Source: Ignelater luminosus | Taxonomy: Eukaryota; Arthropoda; Insecta; Coleoptera; Elateridae | Reading direction: 5' to 3' | DNA: 64,000 nt | Assembly: GCA_011009095.1 (NCBI GenBank) | Contig: VTPC01000491.1 | Span: forward strand, 53,097-117,096 | Shown: positions 11,946 through 21,376 of the stretch, in pieces | Numbering within the stretch: position 1 is the stretch's first letter | Layout of the letters: each line of letters opens with the position of its first letter | Notes under the pieces: model-generated | Database searches by the model: none | Told to the model about the DNA's origin: nothing | The model's input: the letters and a program-made list of their open reading frames with translations, nothing else | Translations under genes and position numbers: made by a program

Positions 11946-12660
11946 GATCTTTGATCCAGCTCTGGTTCCGTGTTTAACTACTCAATTTTAGGAATATCGT
12001 TTCTAGCTTTTATATCTGACAAGATATATGCATAGAATCGCTTGTGCTCTTCAGTGAATGTACGTCTGAATTTGCCTCAAGAAACAGGCACTTCATTTTG
12101 TTCCAAACACTTGGGCTCATATACGTCATAGCAAGTGTCTGTTGTATATTCCACTGTCATAATAATACGCTTATTACCGTTTTGTGAATAGTGGCTTGGG
12201 TATTTGGGAAGCCCCTCAATGAAAGACGCTTACTGATCTTAATTAATCTTCGTTATATTTTTTGTTGCCATGATGCCTTCGTTCATCAGCTGTTGGTGTA
12301 TTGCATCCACCTTTTATCTTAGAAGTAATATGTTCAATTTTCCCACCACTATTCTGCAAACCATGAATACTTAGAAAGGTGTTTTTACAAACTTTCTTGT
12401 TTTTACCTGAAGAGGCTACGAAAAAGTTTAATGCCGAACTTCATCTAGAAGGCAGATTTCTTTTCGTCTTACGCTTCATTTTGTTGGGCCTTAAACAGCC
12501 AAACAAGTAGGCATTCGGGATATTACCATTTTCCATGTTCCAGAAGTTATTGGAAATGTCAGTCCGATCTATCGTTTATAATCTCAAAACACTTGCTTTA
12601 CAGTTGCAGTTTGGTCTTATGATCTTTCTTTTAATTTGTTTACCCTTGCCTCTGTAAGTT
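11946..12660 (-). pseudogene. Fossil of an uncharacterised arthropod multi-copy protein family
   Basis: On the minus strand, starting near 12660, successive frames give IKRKIIRPNCNCK, then FWNMENGNIPNAYLFGC, then KKVCKNTFLSIHGLQNSGGK, GLPKYPSHYSQNGNKR, and KFRRTFTEEHKRFYAYIL. The order and spacing match a protein family I remember from many insect genomes (Cys-rich start, FWxMGDxNxQNAYLFG, VCKxxFLxxLGI, P.HYxR, and RxIFxxEFNxxF). I know no established function; its high copy number suggests mobile-element origin. The reading frame changes several times and there are stops, so it is decayed. It ends exactly where the truncated mariner begins (about 11945). No terminal repeats were recognised. 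Confidence 0.65.
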
Positions 12661-13936
12661 CTTAATTTAAGAACCCTTCAATTGCTAGTGTAGCAAGAAC
12701 TGCCAGATAATTAAAGATAATTAGGGTAAATATGTGAAAAATGTGTATTACGTTCCAAGACATTATTGTGCGAGAGAAATGCAGAACTCATAGCCTGAGA
12801 AAAAGACTTTGCACTTGTGTGTGACGTGCCAAGAACCCTTTGTGGTTCTTTACGCTTGAATGCCAGAAATATGTAATAAACAGATTGAAAGCAAATTTAT
12901 TGCCTTATGATAAAGTATTACGTAACTTGATCTCAACCATACAAATAAACTATCAAATTGCTGCTCTATATTTTTGTTTTTGTAGTCTTTTCTTATTTTG
13001 AACGGTCAAGGCGATATTAGAGCAGAACCCGATCACATGCATTTTTGCACCCACAAAGGCATAATCAAACAAGGTTCTGGAATCAAATTTTCAGGCGCTT
13101 TTCTTATCTAAGTGATTCCTTTATCTCCTGTACCTAAAACTGTAAATTAATTAATTTGTTTACTAAATTAACTATTTATAAGATTTATTTATTTAAGAGA
13201 TTATAATATTATTTATCCAGCAGTGCAAAAGTAATATTTTAATTATTCTTTTAATAAATCACTTATTCCACGGCTTACTTCGTTTTATATGTACACACCC
13301 CTATGTTAGAGTTTCAAAGGAGTCCTAGAAACTCCCAAACTAAGCTTTGTGGTTCGTAATTTCCTCTTAAGAAAAATTATTTCGAAAAAAATAGAAACTG
13401 TTATACATTTAAGAAATTCTAAGTTTTCTACTTTAAGCTCCATTTTGAAAGATAATTTGTGTGGTTGGGATCAAGTTACATAACATTCAATGAAAACGAC
13501 ATTAACTGTGCTTTCAATTTGCTTCTTACTTTTCTCTGGCCCACTTGAGATGAAATGTTCCATAGATTTTGTCAACACTCTGTAATTTTCATAACACAAG
13601 GGTGCAAGCTCTTACCTGTAGGATTATGACACATTCCCGTCAGTGTTTGTTTACAGCCGTTGGGGTATCATACAAACCTCGGCAACTTCATTGCATGAAA
13701 ATCCGAGCCACTACCTTGAACTACCTCTATTAAATTAGTTTGACCACGAGCTTGTTGACGATTACGACATAATTAAACGCAGGAAAAAAGTTTTAAATTT
13801 TCTGAAAATAAAAAGCTTAAAGAAGTGAAGAAGTTACGCTTAGGAAAATTAATTAATTTAATTAATTTTAAATAGCACAAAGCTATGATAGTGCTAGAGA
13901 TTAGTTATAGTGACTTCATAGCTTGATGAGAAATAT
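12661..13936. other. Gene-free stretch
   Basis: I see no gene. A 39-codon open stretch at about 13000-13110 is less AT-rich than its surroundings but unrecognised. CAACACTCTGTA at 13572-13583 weakly resembles a CACCCTGTA terminus. The rest is AT-rich with short AT palindromes, such as those near 13850-13870. Confidence 0.5.
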
Positions 13937-14333
13937 ATATCGGGTGTCCTGTTATATACATTCTCTTTTTTTTACCAATGTGTAGCTTAGGTCATTATAA
14001 GGCGAAAATAAGAGAGTGACTGGCTATTCTGAATGTTGAAGGAATTATGAAAATTCTTAGTTGTTGACTGAAAAGTACAAAAAAAATGCAATTTTACTTA
14101 ACAACATTTATAATTGCAGTAACCTACTACAATAGATTGTTGAAAATGGTTGCCGCTAATTCCTAGGCGAGTTTTGGAGAAGAGACATTGCTGCCCTGCG
14201 AAGAATTTTGAGATCGTTTCTGATACGCGTTTGCTTAGTTCTTCTACAGTTTGAGAGCTTTCATAAACCATTATTTTTATATACCCCTACAGGTAATAAT
14301 CTAAAGGTGTCAATTATGAAATATCTAATGTAT
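13937..14333 (-). pseudogene. IS630/mariner-superfamily transposase C-terminal fragment
   Basis: Read from about 14333 downward on the minus strand, the frame gives LTPLDYYL, GYIKIMVYESSQTVEEL, SKRVSETISK and ISGNHFQQSIV. This follows the C-terminus of the insect DDE transposases that read SPDLTPLDFFLWGYLK, then a TPE-type helix, then NGGHFEHLL near the end. The Asp of the TPLD motif is kept. Two stops and one probable frame change are present. At 13937-13951 the terminus-like TATCGGGTGTCCTG lies in the position expected for the right end of such an element. The other boundary abuts the piggyBac remnant near 14335. Confidence 0.65.
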
Positions 14334-15215
14334 GTTACGGCGCACATGCTTTCTTTTGTATTACTTTTTCTCTTCAGGTTCTAGGACAACACATTATACA
14401 AGCGATACATTATTATTTATGCCTTCACTGTTCGGAGTCTTTCCGCCATATGGTGTAAACTTATATAAATATTCACCTGAGTTCCAAAGACATCATAATT
14501 CAAAACCAGATCTTTACTGGCTCTTAATAAACATCTTCCATGAATGTCGACCGAAGTATGGCACCATCTCCTCATCAATACACAAATTATGCAAAAAGAT
14601 ACCGAATTGCATATTTTCTTCGTTGATAATAATCAAATATAGGTTTCAGTTAAGAAAATGTATCATTTTTATCTAACTGATCATTATCAGATAGATGTAA
14701 ATTTCTCTTGATAGAATCAAATGTATTGCTGTTCATAGAATTTCATACAAGTGGAATGCCCTTGTTTTTATTTTTGGACCTATGCATATCCGGAAAAACT
14801 AAGTATACCAAAAAAACCTTTTTAGCCTATCTTTATTTAGCGCAAAGTTATGACCATTCGTATATTAAATATATAATAATATAAATAATTCACTATTGTT
14901 TCCCAAACGCTTTCGCTAAAGTAAAAAGAAAATATTTCATAAGGCGATCTTTCTGTTTAGTTTGTTCACAGTCTTGGGGTAACTTTGCTCCATGTCGAGC
15001 TAAATTATTCTAATTGTTTTTTGGCAGAACTGTTTTTCAAATATCTTGTTCTTTTTGGCCTTCATAAGTTCTGTAAATCTTCTACATTTCTAGTACTGTC
15101 ATACCTTTGCAAGAATAAGTCCCTGGCTACATACACTAAAGCGCTTTCACAATCAATTTGACCACTGTCGTTAAAATTTTCTTCGTCCGTAGCTTCGTCG
15201 ACAGGTGGAGGTATA

Positions 15216-16019
15216 CGAGGTATGTGAGAAAAGTAATGAGACTGATTTCATACTAACCAAAGTTTTTATTTTTTTCAAACAACAATGTTATCCCCTTCAA
15301 AGTAGTCACAGTCTTTTGAATGTTCTCCAGAGTTCCAAAATGACGTCCTTTTAGGACATGTTTCAATTTCGGGAAAAGGAAAAAGTCACAAGGACTCAAA
15401 TCAGGTAAATAGGGGGGATGAGGAACAACAGTAATGCGTTTTGAGGTCAAAAATTCACTGATGGAAATTGCTGTGTGACACGGAGCATTGTCATGATGTC
15501 TGTCAAAATTTGATGCACGGTGAAAGTGTTTAAATTTAACTGTTTACTCATCATCCTTATTGTTAAACGACGGTCTGATCTCACAAGAGCCCTCACACGT
15601 TCAACGTTTTCGTCAGTTTTTGAAGTTGAAGGTCTCCCTGAGCGAGGTTCATCTTCAACGTGTTCTCGGCCGTCCAAAAATGATTTGTGCCAGCGGAAAA
15701 CTTGTGCTCTTGATAAGCACTGTTCCCCATAGACCTGTTTCAACTTTTCAAAAGTCACACTCGCGGATTCACCAAGTTTAACACAAAACTTTATTGCACA
15801 ACGTTGCTCTAAATTCCGATGCTCCATTTCTGTAAACACAACAAATACACAACTTCACTGATGGCGCTGTCAAAAATAATGTGTTAGCTGTACTGAGTTG
15901 TAACTCGGACTGAGGAAGTGGAAGCGATAAACAAAACCGGTTTAGCACAGGCTGGTAGACACAACGTTGCTAGATCTCCCGCAGTGTTGCCAGTCTCATT
16001 ACTTTTCTCACACACCTCG
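15216..16019 (-). mobile_element. Internally deleted mariner (804 bp) inside piggyBac
   Basis: Two terminal inverted repeats of 29 bp match at 28 positions: 15216-15244 begins CGAGGTATGTGAGAAAAGTA and 15991-16019 is the complement. TA flanks both ends (15214-15215 and 16020-16021). The element lies within the piggyBac N-terminal coding region, splitting it between NTVYDI and PPPVDEATDE. That shows it inserted after the piggyBac copy arrived. At 804 bp it is about 480 bp shorter than a full mariner because its centre is deleted. It is a third lineage, with terminal repeats unlike those of the other two. Confidence 0.95.
15253..15839 (-). pseudogene. Mariner transposase with central deletion
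   Basis: The N-terminal part (from MEHRNLEQRCAIKFCVKLGE to LNTFTVHQILTD) is intact in one frame. It includes the helix-turn-helix region and the GRPSTSKTDENVERVR linker. Near 15505 it jumps directly to the end of the catalytic core, HDNAPCHTAISISEFLTSKR, in another frame, then PYLPDLSPCDFFLFPKLKHV and GRHFGTLENIQKTVT. The first catalytic Asp and about 120 residues are lost. The two remaining aspartates keep the 34-residue spacing. The protein cannot be active, but the ends could still be mobilised by a related transposase. Confidence 0.9.
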
Positions 16020-17965
16020 TATATCGTACACAGTATTCATACTATCAGCTTCCACTAAATCGTCGTCTTCTTTCAATAAAGCTAAAAGCTGTGCTGATGT
16101 CAAAGATCCCTTATTTTCCCAAGACATATTTATAATTAGTTTTATCAGTTTTACCTTTTCATCAGAATTCTTCTTATCATCATTCAAAAATTTACGTGAA
16201 ATCACAACGCAAACTCACTGCACTACATACATCAATTAACTGAAACTTCGTTGCAATCCGACCCTGTAAATTCCAGTCTTTTAAAATTTACAAGAATGAA
16301 TGTTGTGAATTAACAGGCTAACACCAGATTTTTTACTCTTTTCATATTTATTTCCTATTACTTTATCAATTGAAGGATTCCAAGGTTTTGAAAACCGGCA
16401 CGAGAAAAGGTCACAGTGTGTCATTACGATTTAGCATCAAATTTTTATGATACTTTAGCTAACGTGATTTACAATTATTTATTAGGAAGATTATTGTCGA
16501 CTTTAGATAGTTTTTGTCGATGTAAGACATTTTTTAGGTTTATTTTATACTTAATAAGGACATCTTTGTAATTTGTTGATGTGAAATACGCGTTTCTTTG
16601 GCTTTCGATAGCATTCGTCCATATCTTAGTGGTAGATAAATGACAAGGTTTTGAGTAACCGCCTTTTACTTTGCCAGCGGCCTTCTTTCGATCGTCGGCG
16701 TTCTTACTGAAGAGCAGTACAAATGGCCGTCAGCAATAATGTCTTTCTACTGGGTCTGCTATTCCATTAAAGGCTAGAGGGCTAACGCCTTCTATTGTGA
16801 ATTTTGGTGTGTTTGAGAAATCAGTATCGAAAACTTGTTTTTTATTTTATTTAATTTCTAATAATTTCAGTTTATTTTGGCAAAACTCTAAAAACTAATA
16901 GGTTCATATAAAATATCCTTTTTAAACATCCGAGTACCTGTATTTCAATGACATTTAATAAAATTGAAATTACGTAGGTGTCTAGACTGCCTGCAGCAAA
17001 ACTGGTGCTGTGAAACTTTACCATTTAACTAGTTATCACCCTGAGTAACTAACTAACTTGCTCTGCCGTGCAGAACAAATCGGTGATTGAAATGTCTGTT
17101 AGAAATAGTTATTCAAACGAGTGCTTATGTAAATAACAGAGTACCAGCATTTATTGAAATCTTACAGCACTTTGTAATAAAAGTCAATACGTTTGGAAAC
17201 TTTCAAGATTTGCTGAATAATTTGCTTTAACAAATTAAATGCTGGATTGATAATCTCCAATCTTTATAACGCCAAAGTATGCGCAGCATTTAAGTACGTA
17301 CATATTTAAAATTTCTTGTTTTGCTTCTTCACTTATATTTTCACTTACACAAAGTAAAATAAAAATTTTTGTTAAAAATTTTCGTAGTAAAATATTTTAG
17401 TTGCACAACCCTTTTGTATTTTAATTTTTTAGTCAACGCCTGGTGTGAACAGCGGCATCGTAAAACCTGACCGAAATCTAACGTTTGCAGGAAGTTCCCT
17501 GAGGAAATATAAAACGGTTTACTTTGTTAGAGTTTTCCCTCTTTTTACTTACAATTTACAGTGCAGTCTTTTAAGGAAAGACGAAAGTATATAATACCAT
17601 CTTCTGGCTAGGTGTCGGCTGCGAATACCTTTTTTGGAAATCAGTTGAAATAGCTTTTTTATGGACTCTTTCTCTAATTTAGAGCTCACGTGGTTTTCTA
17701 CTCGAGCCGAAAGTAGAGCTAATAATTAAGGTATCCCAAAGGACTCAAATCAACGTTTCGTCGTCGCTGTGAATTTACTGATTGCATTCATAGGAAGTTA
17801 GGAAAGGCTGGATTAGATTTCAGCCCTTTCAGGAAAATTCTATGAATGATGTTAATACTCTTATGCTGTAGAAAGTCGTGAATTATTGTATTGTATTGCA
17901 ATACTTGACTGTAAAATCAATGTAATTAATCTAAAGTGCAAATTAACATTGACAAATCATATATA

Positions 17966-18040
17966 CGAGGGTTATTTGGAAATTATTTACACAAACTCGT
18001 TTACATTTTATTAAAAACTTTATTGGTTTTCTTTTTTTAA
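17966..18040 (-). repeat. Mariner-like solo end
   Basis: TATATACGAGGGTTATTTGGAAATTA places a CGAGGGTTATTyGGAAA-type mariner inverted repeat after a TA, followed by an AT/T-rich segment as found at the transposase 3' side. No transposase remnant was recognised to the right, so I treat it as a solo end of yet another mariner lineage. Confidence 0.4.
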
Positions 18041-18794
18041 AAAAATTCCTATTACGTTAATACTACTGTATTTTCTAATTAAATGTTTGTTTACTTCGAA
18101 TGGTCTTTTACTTATCAAAAACAAAGTTCCAAAAAATAAAAATAAGAAAGATCGAAGAAAATTAAAGATTAAAAAAATTAAATCTTAAAAATAACTTCCT
18201 TGGTCATTCTGCTATTGCTGCTTGAATTTACTAATCTAATATCGGCAAAAAAAAGAAAAAATCCAAAAAGAAACCGTTCCTCTTGGAGCTTTGCAAACTT
18301 CGGGTGTTGGTATGGTGCTATCATTCTACAAGCCGTGAGATGCACTTCGAATGAATTTGGAAACTTGCCAAATACTCTATTATTAACTGTAAATAACAAC
18401 AGCAAATGATGTACTGTGCTTTTTTATGTAAAATGGTACACTGCTTAAAACTAGCAGCTTTTTGGTTATACAAAAAGATTGTTACCACGGAATTATCGTA
18501 AAAAATACTGTGACTATACTCGTAGTATGCGTATCCAGAACGTTTTTGCGCTTAATTGGCAAAAGTCATTAACATGATGCTAAACTCTGCAAATATTTGC
18601 TACAGCCAGCATTGCCAGAGCTAATGACAGATCAACAGATCTGAAGATTTACAACTTTTGATTGCTTTGGTAATGCGCTTCACTGTTATCGCAAGTGTTA
18701 TTCACGGTAGTAATAGTTTCTTAATTTCTAATAAAGGCTTACTTTTTTAAAAGCATTCCCAAGGTAAACTGCGTTTTAAAATTATTCTCAATTG

Positions 18795-18808
18795 TACAGA
18801 GTGTTCCA
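18795..18808 (+). repeat. TACAGGGTGT-type transposon terminus, degenerate
   Basis: TACAGAGTGTTCCA differs by one base from the terminus at 4308 (TACAGGGTGTTCCA). The sequence some 110-190 bp inside is the repeat that also occurs near 29.2 kb, so both may belong to one element family. Confidence 0.35.
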
Positions 18809-18904
18809 TCAATGCAAACGTACCGACCTTTTATGTTTTTAAATTAATCATTCACGGAATGCCGTGGAATAAAGGGCTTGACCTACCAGTTTTGCCTTTA
18901 CTTA

Positions 18905-18985
18905 GTTGTCTGCTGCGAAGTTTTCCCAAACTTATCGACTTATCCCGGTATTAATAAAAGAAGTAGATTTTGATCTCTGTAATTG
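18905..18985 (+). repeat. Dispersed repeat, copy 1
   Basis: The segment containing CCAAACTTATCGACTTATCC, then CGGTATTAATAAAAGAAG and TTTTGAT, is repeated at 29263-29315, where the same order reads TCAAACTTTTTGACTTGTCC, CGGTACTAAGAAAAAAAGG and TTTTGAT. It begins about 110 bp inside the TACAGAGTGT terminus at 18795. Confidence 0.6.
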
Positions 18986-21255
18986 TCAAATGTCAACTGG
19001 TTAGTTAGGTTTCATCCTTTTACAGATGATAGTCAAAAGTCCAGCGCAAAGGGTTTTCCACGTGAACGTAAAGTTTTGAAAAGGATGTTATGTTATGTCT
19101 GTGAATCCACCATAGCGCAATTATATTAAAGCTTCTTTCTAGGTTGTCTTTGTTTGTTTTACCCATTAAGGTCAAAATGTTGGCATCTTGAAAAGACTCT
19201 TTCTTTAGATTTTATTATTTTATTATTTATCTTAAACAATTCTTACTAGACAAACCTAATTTTAACCTGGCAATAGGAACAAAGACATCAGAATTTACTT
19301 CAAGGGAGCACAATTGCCATGAGATTGCAAAACAAAAAAAATCTCTACACTCTATGTCACCAAGTTTTAAAATCGCAAATGTATTTGATCGGTAGACGTG
19401 CTGGTTCTACTGCGCTGAATGTATATATGCAATTCACCAATTCAAAGAACTTCCCCGCAACTTCTACGAAATTCTTAGATTTAAGAAAATGTAAGAGTAA
19501 TTGAGCGAAGGAAGTAGTCCGTAAAATGTTGGCTCTTTTTCTAACTTGGAAATGAATCTCAGAACACTATACACAGCACTACAAAAATTAAGATATTTTG
19601 GAATCTTCTGGAAGAGAAGAGACCTTAAGACGCTTTGATCAAGAAAGCAGTTTTAAGATTTAAACAATAACGTTATTTTTTTTCAAAATATAACTTAATT
19701 ATCTAACTGCTTTTTAAATTCTGTTTAATGTGTTACTTATTCCAGACAAAACTAAAACAAATCATTTTATGTTAGATGTCAAGGTAGCATTCCTTTGACA
19801 CAGCTATTAGCTATTCGTCCTTCGGGAAGCTGCTGAATCTATTTATTTAATTGGAAATACATTTAGCTTTCTTTCGAACAGCAGTCATAAAATTCTCTTA
19901 CGGAACTATCTTATAGCTAGAGACCGTAGTTCAGGTCGTCATTTGAGACAGTTTTCAGGAAGAACAAATCTTTTTGCAATTGAGTTTCAAAATAATTATT
20001 TTAAAATAAGATTTTACATTAACGGCGTTGACATGTTTTAGAAATTGAACAATTAAGCCTGCCAAGTAAAATACAATAATATTATGCATGGAAATTTGTA
20101 CGACAACGTTACCCAACACCTAAATCCAAACCTGGTTTTGACGTCATGACGACCCGATTTCCGACCCTTCACACTAAACTGGCAAAATCTATATATTAAT
20201 ATTACTATACTAGGAATTAGATATTTTCTAAACTACAGTTGTATAAGGTAGCTATTCTACTTAACAATGTATAAATCAATACTGCAATGCAGAAACCCAA
20301 AGTAACTAAAAGTGTCTAAAAATCAAACTAAAAGTAAATTACAAATCTGCTGTATTTATTACTTATTACATATGGAGAATAATGTCCAGAAACTTATGAA
20401 ACAAATAGATAAGAAATTCTAAAAGCTATAAATTTTACAGATAATGTAAGTAAAGATTTGCAAATATTGGGTGCCTGATTTAGTTAATATCGGAAAATTA
20501 AATTCATAATTTTTTAGTAAGCGAGGAATATAAAGTTCCACATAAAATATAAAAAATTGTCTCTAACCTTCCTGTCAATTATTTTTGATAACGCTCAAAT
20601 AACATTAACCTGTTCTTGTTTAAAGTAAGAAAGGCTTACGCTTATTTTTTTTCTTAAATTTTCTGAGTAAGCACTCTTACAATCTATAAACTCTTTACAC
20701 TGCTGAGTTGTTTTAACAGCGAATGGTACTTACATGAGATCGGAACAAAATGTTTGAAAGCTTTTCTGTGTAACTATTTCTTATTCACAAGCGAATCTGC
20801 GCGAAACAGAAATAGCTAAATTTGTCAGTAATAGTTAGCTCGAGTGTACCTGGTTTCGCCTGTAAGAAGAGTTGTTTCTAAGAAGATTTGCGTATTAAAG
20901 AGTCAAGAAATAAAACATTGAAGCTTCTGGAGAGCTTACTCGCAAAAATACGTTTTGTTTAAATCTAAAGTGTCGAAAAAGTACCTCCAGACATCTTTTT
21001 ATTGTAGACATAAAAATACTTGTAGGTACTGATAAAGATTGTCGAGAAATTTAGCTCGTACACATCATGATGTAGTTTTTAAGATGTCAGTGTTTTATGT
21101 GGAACTTATCCATGAAATAAATTCAGAAAAAAAATGTTTCGTGTAAAAAAACAAAAAAATACAAAATATTTTAATCTTGTATCTTTAATTTTTACACTGA
21201 TTAAGGAAAATGTCTTATAACTGTTATAAGAATTCTCATAATCGTTATACAATTT

Positions 21256-21376
21256 TAGGTTATAATAAGTACTTCCTTAAGTTATATGTTAATATATATT
21301 TCTCGATCGGTTTCGTCTGAGGAGGTCGAGAAATATACATTAAAATATAGCTTAAGGTAGTAGTTATTACAACCTA
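21256..21376. repeat. 51-bp-stem hairpin, pre-miRNA-like
   Basis: The arms 21256-21306 and 21326-21376 are inverted copies of one another with 45 of 51 positions identical and no gaps, separated by a 19-base loop. Some mismatches would be G-U pairs in RNA. The innermost 12 bases (TATATTTCTCGA and its complement) are perfect. The arms can be extended outward with lower similarity. It could be a microRNA-type precursor, a small foldback element, or an old palindromic insertion. No adjacent gene suggests a host transcript. Confidence 0.75.

Larger units (their letters stand above)
14335..16210 (-). mobile_element. piggyBac-like element remnant with nested mariner
   Basis: The minus strand carries a decayed piggyBac transposase in order. 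An acidic N-terminal part runs from about 16205 (MSWENKGSLTSAQLLALLKE, then PPPVDEATDEENFNDS after the nested mariner). A middle part around 14750-14650 reads NSNTFDSIKRNLHLSDNDQL. The catalytic start around 14600-14340 reads DEEMVPYFGRHSWKMFIK, then TPYGGKTPNSEG. These match the N-terminus, the N-terminal helical region and the first catalytic Asp block of piggyBac-derived proteins. The C-terminal half, including the second and third aspartates and the Cys-rich finger, is missing. Its 3' side ends against the IS630-type fragment. I saw no TTAA-flanked terminal repeats. Confidence 0.82.
16211..21250. other. Gene-poor stretch with solo repeat fragments
   Basis: No gene is supported. A mariner-like end starts at 17966 and a TACAGAGTGT terminus at 18795, both listed separately. 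A dispersed repeat copy lies at about 18910-18985 and recurs at 29230-29330. The frame at 18178-18420 and the frame at 19319-19504 show no known motif. Sequence at 17440-17900 is less AT-rich and could be non-coding regulatory DNA. Confidence 0.5.
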
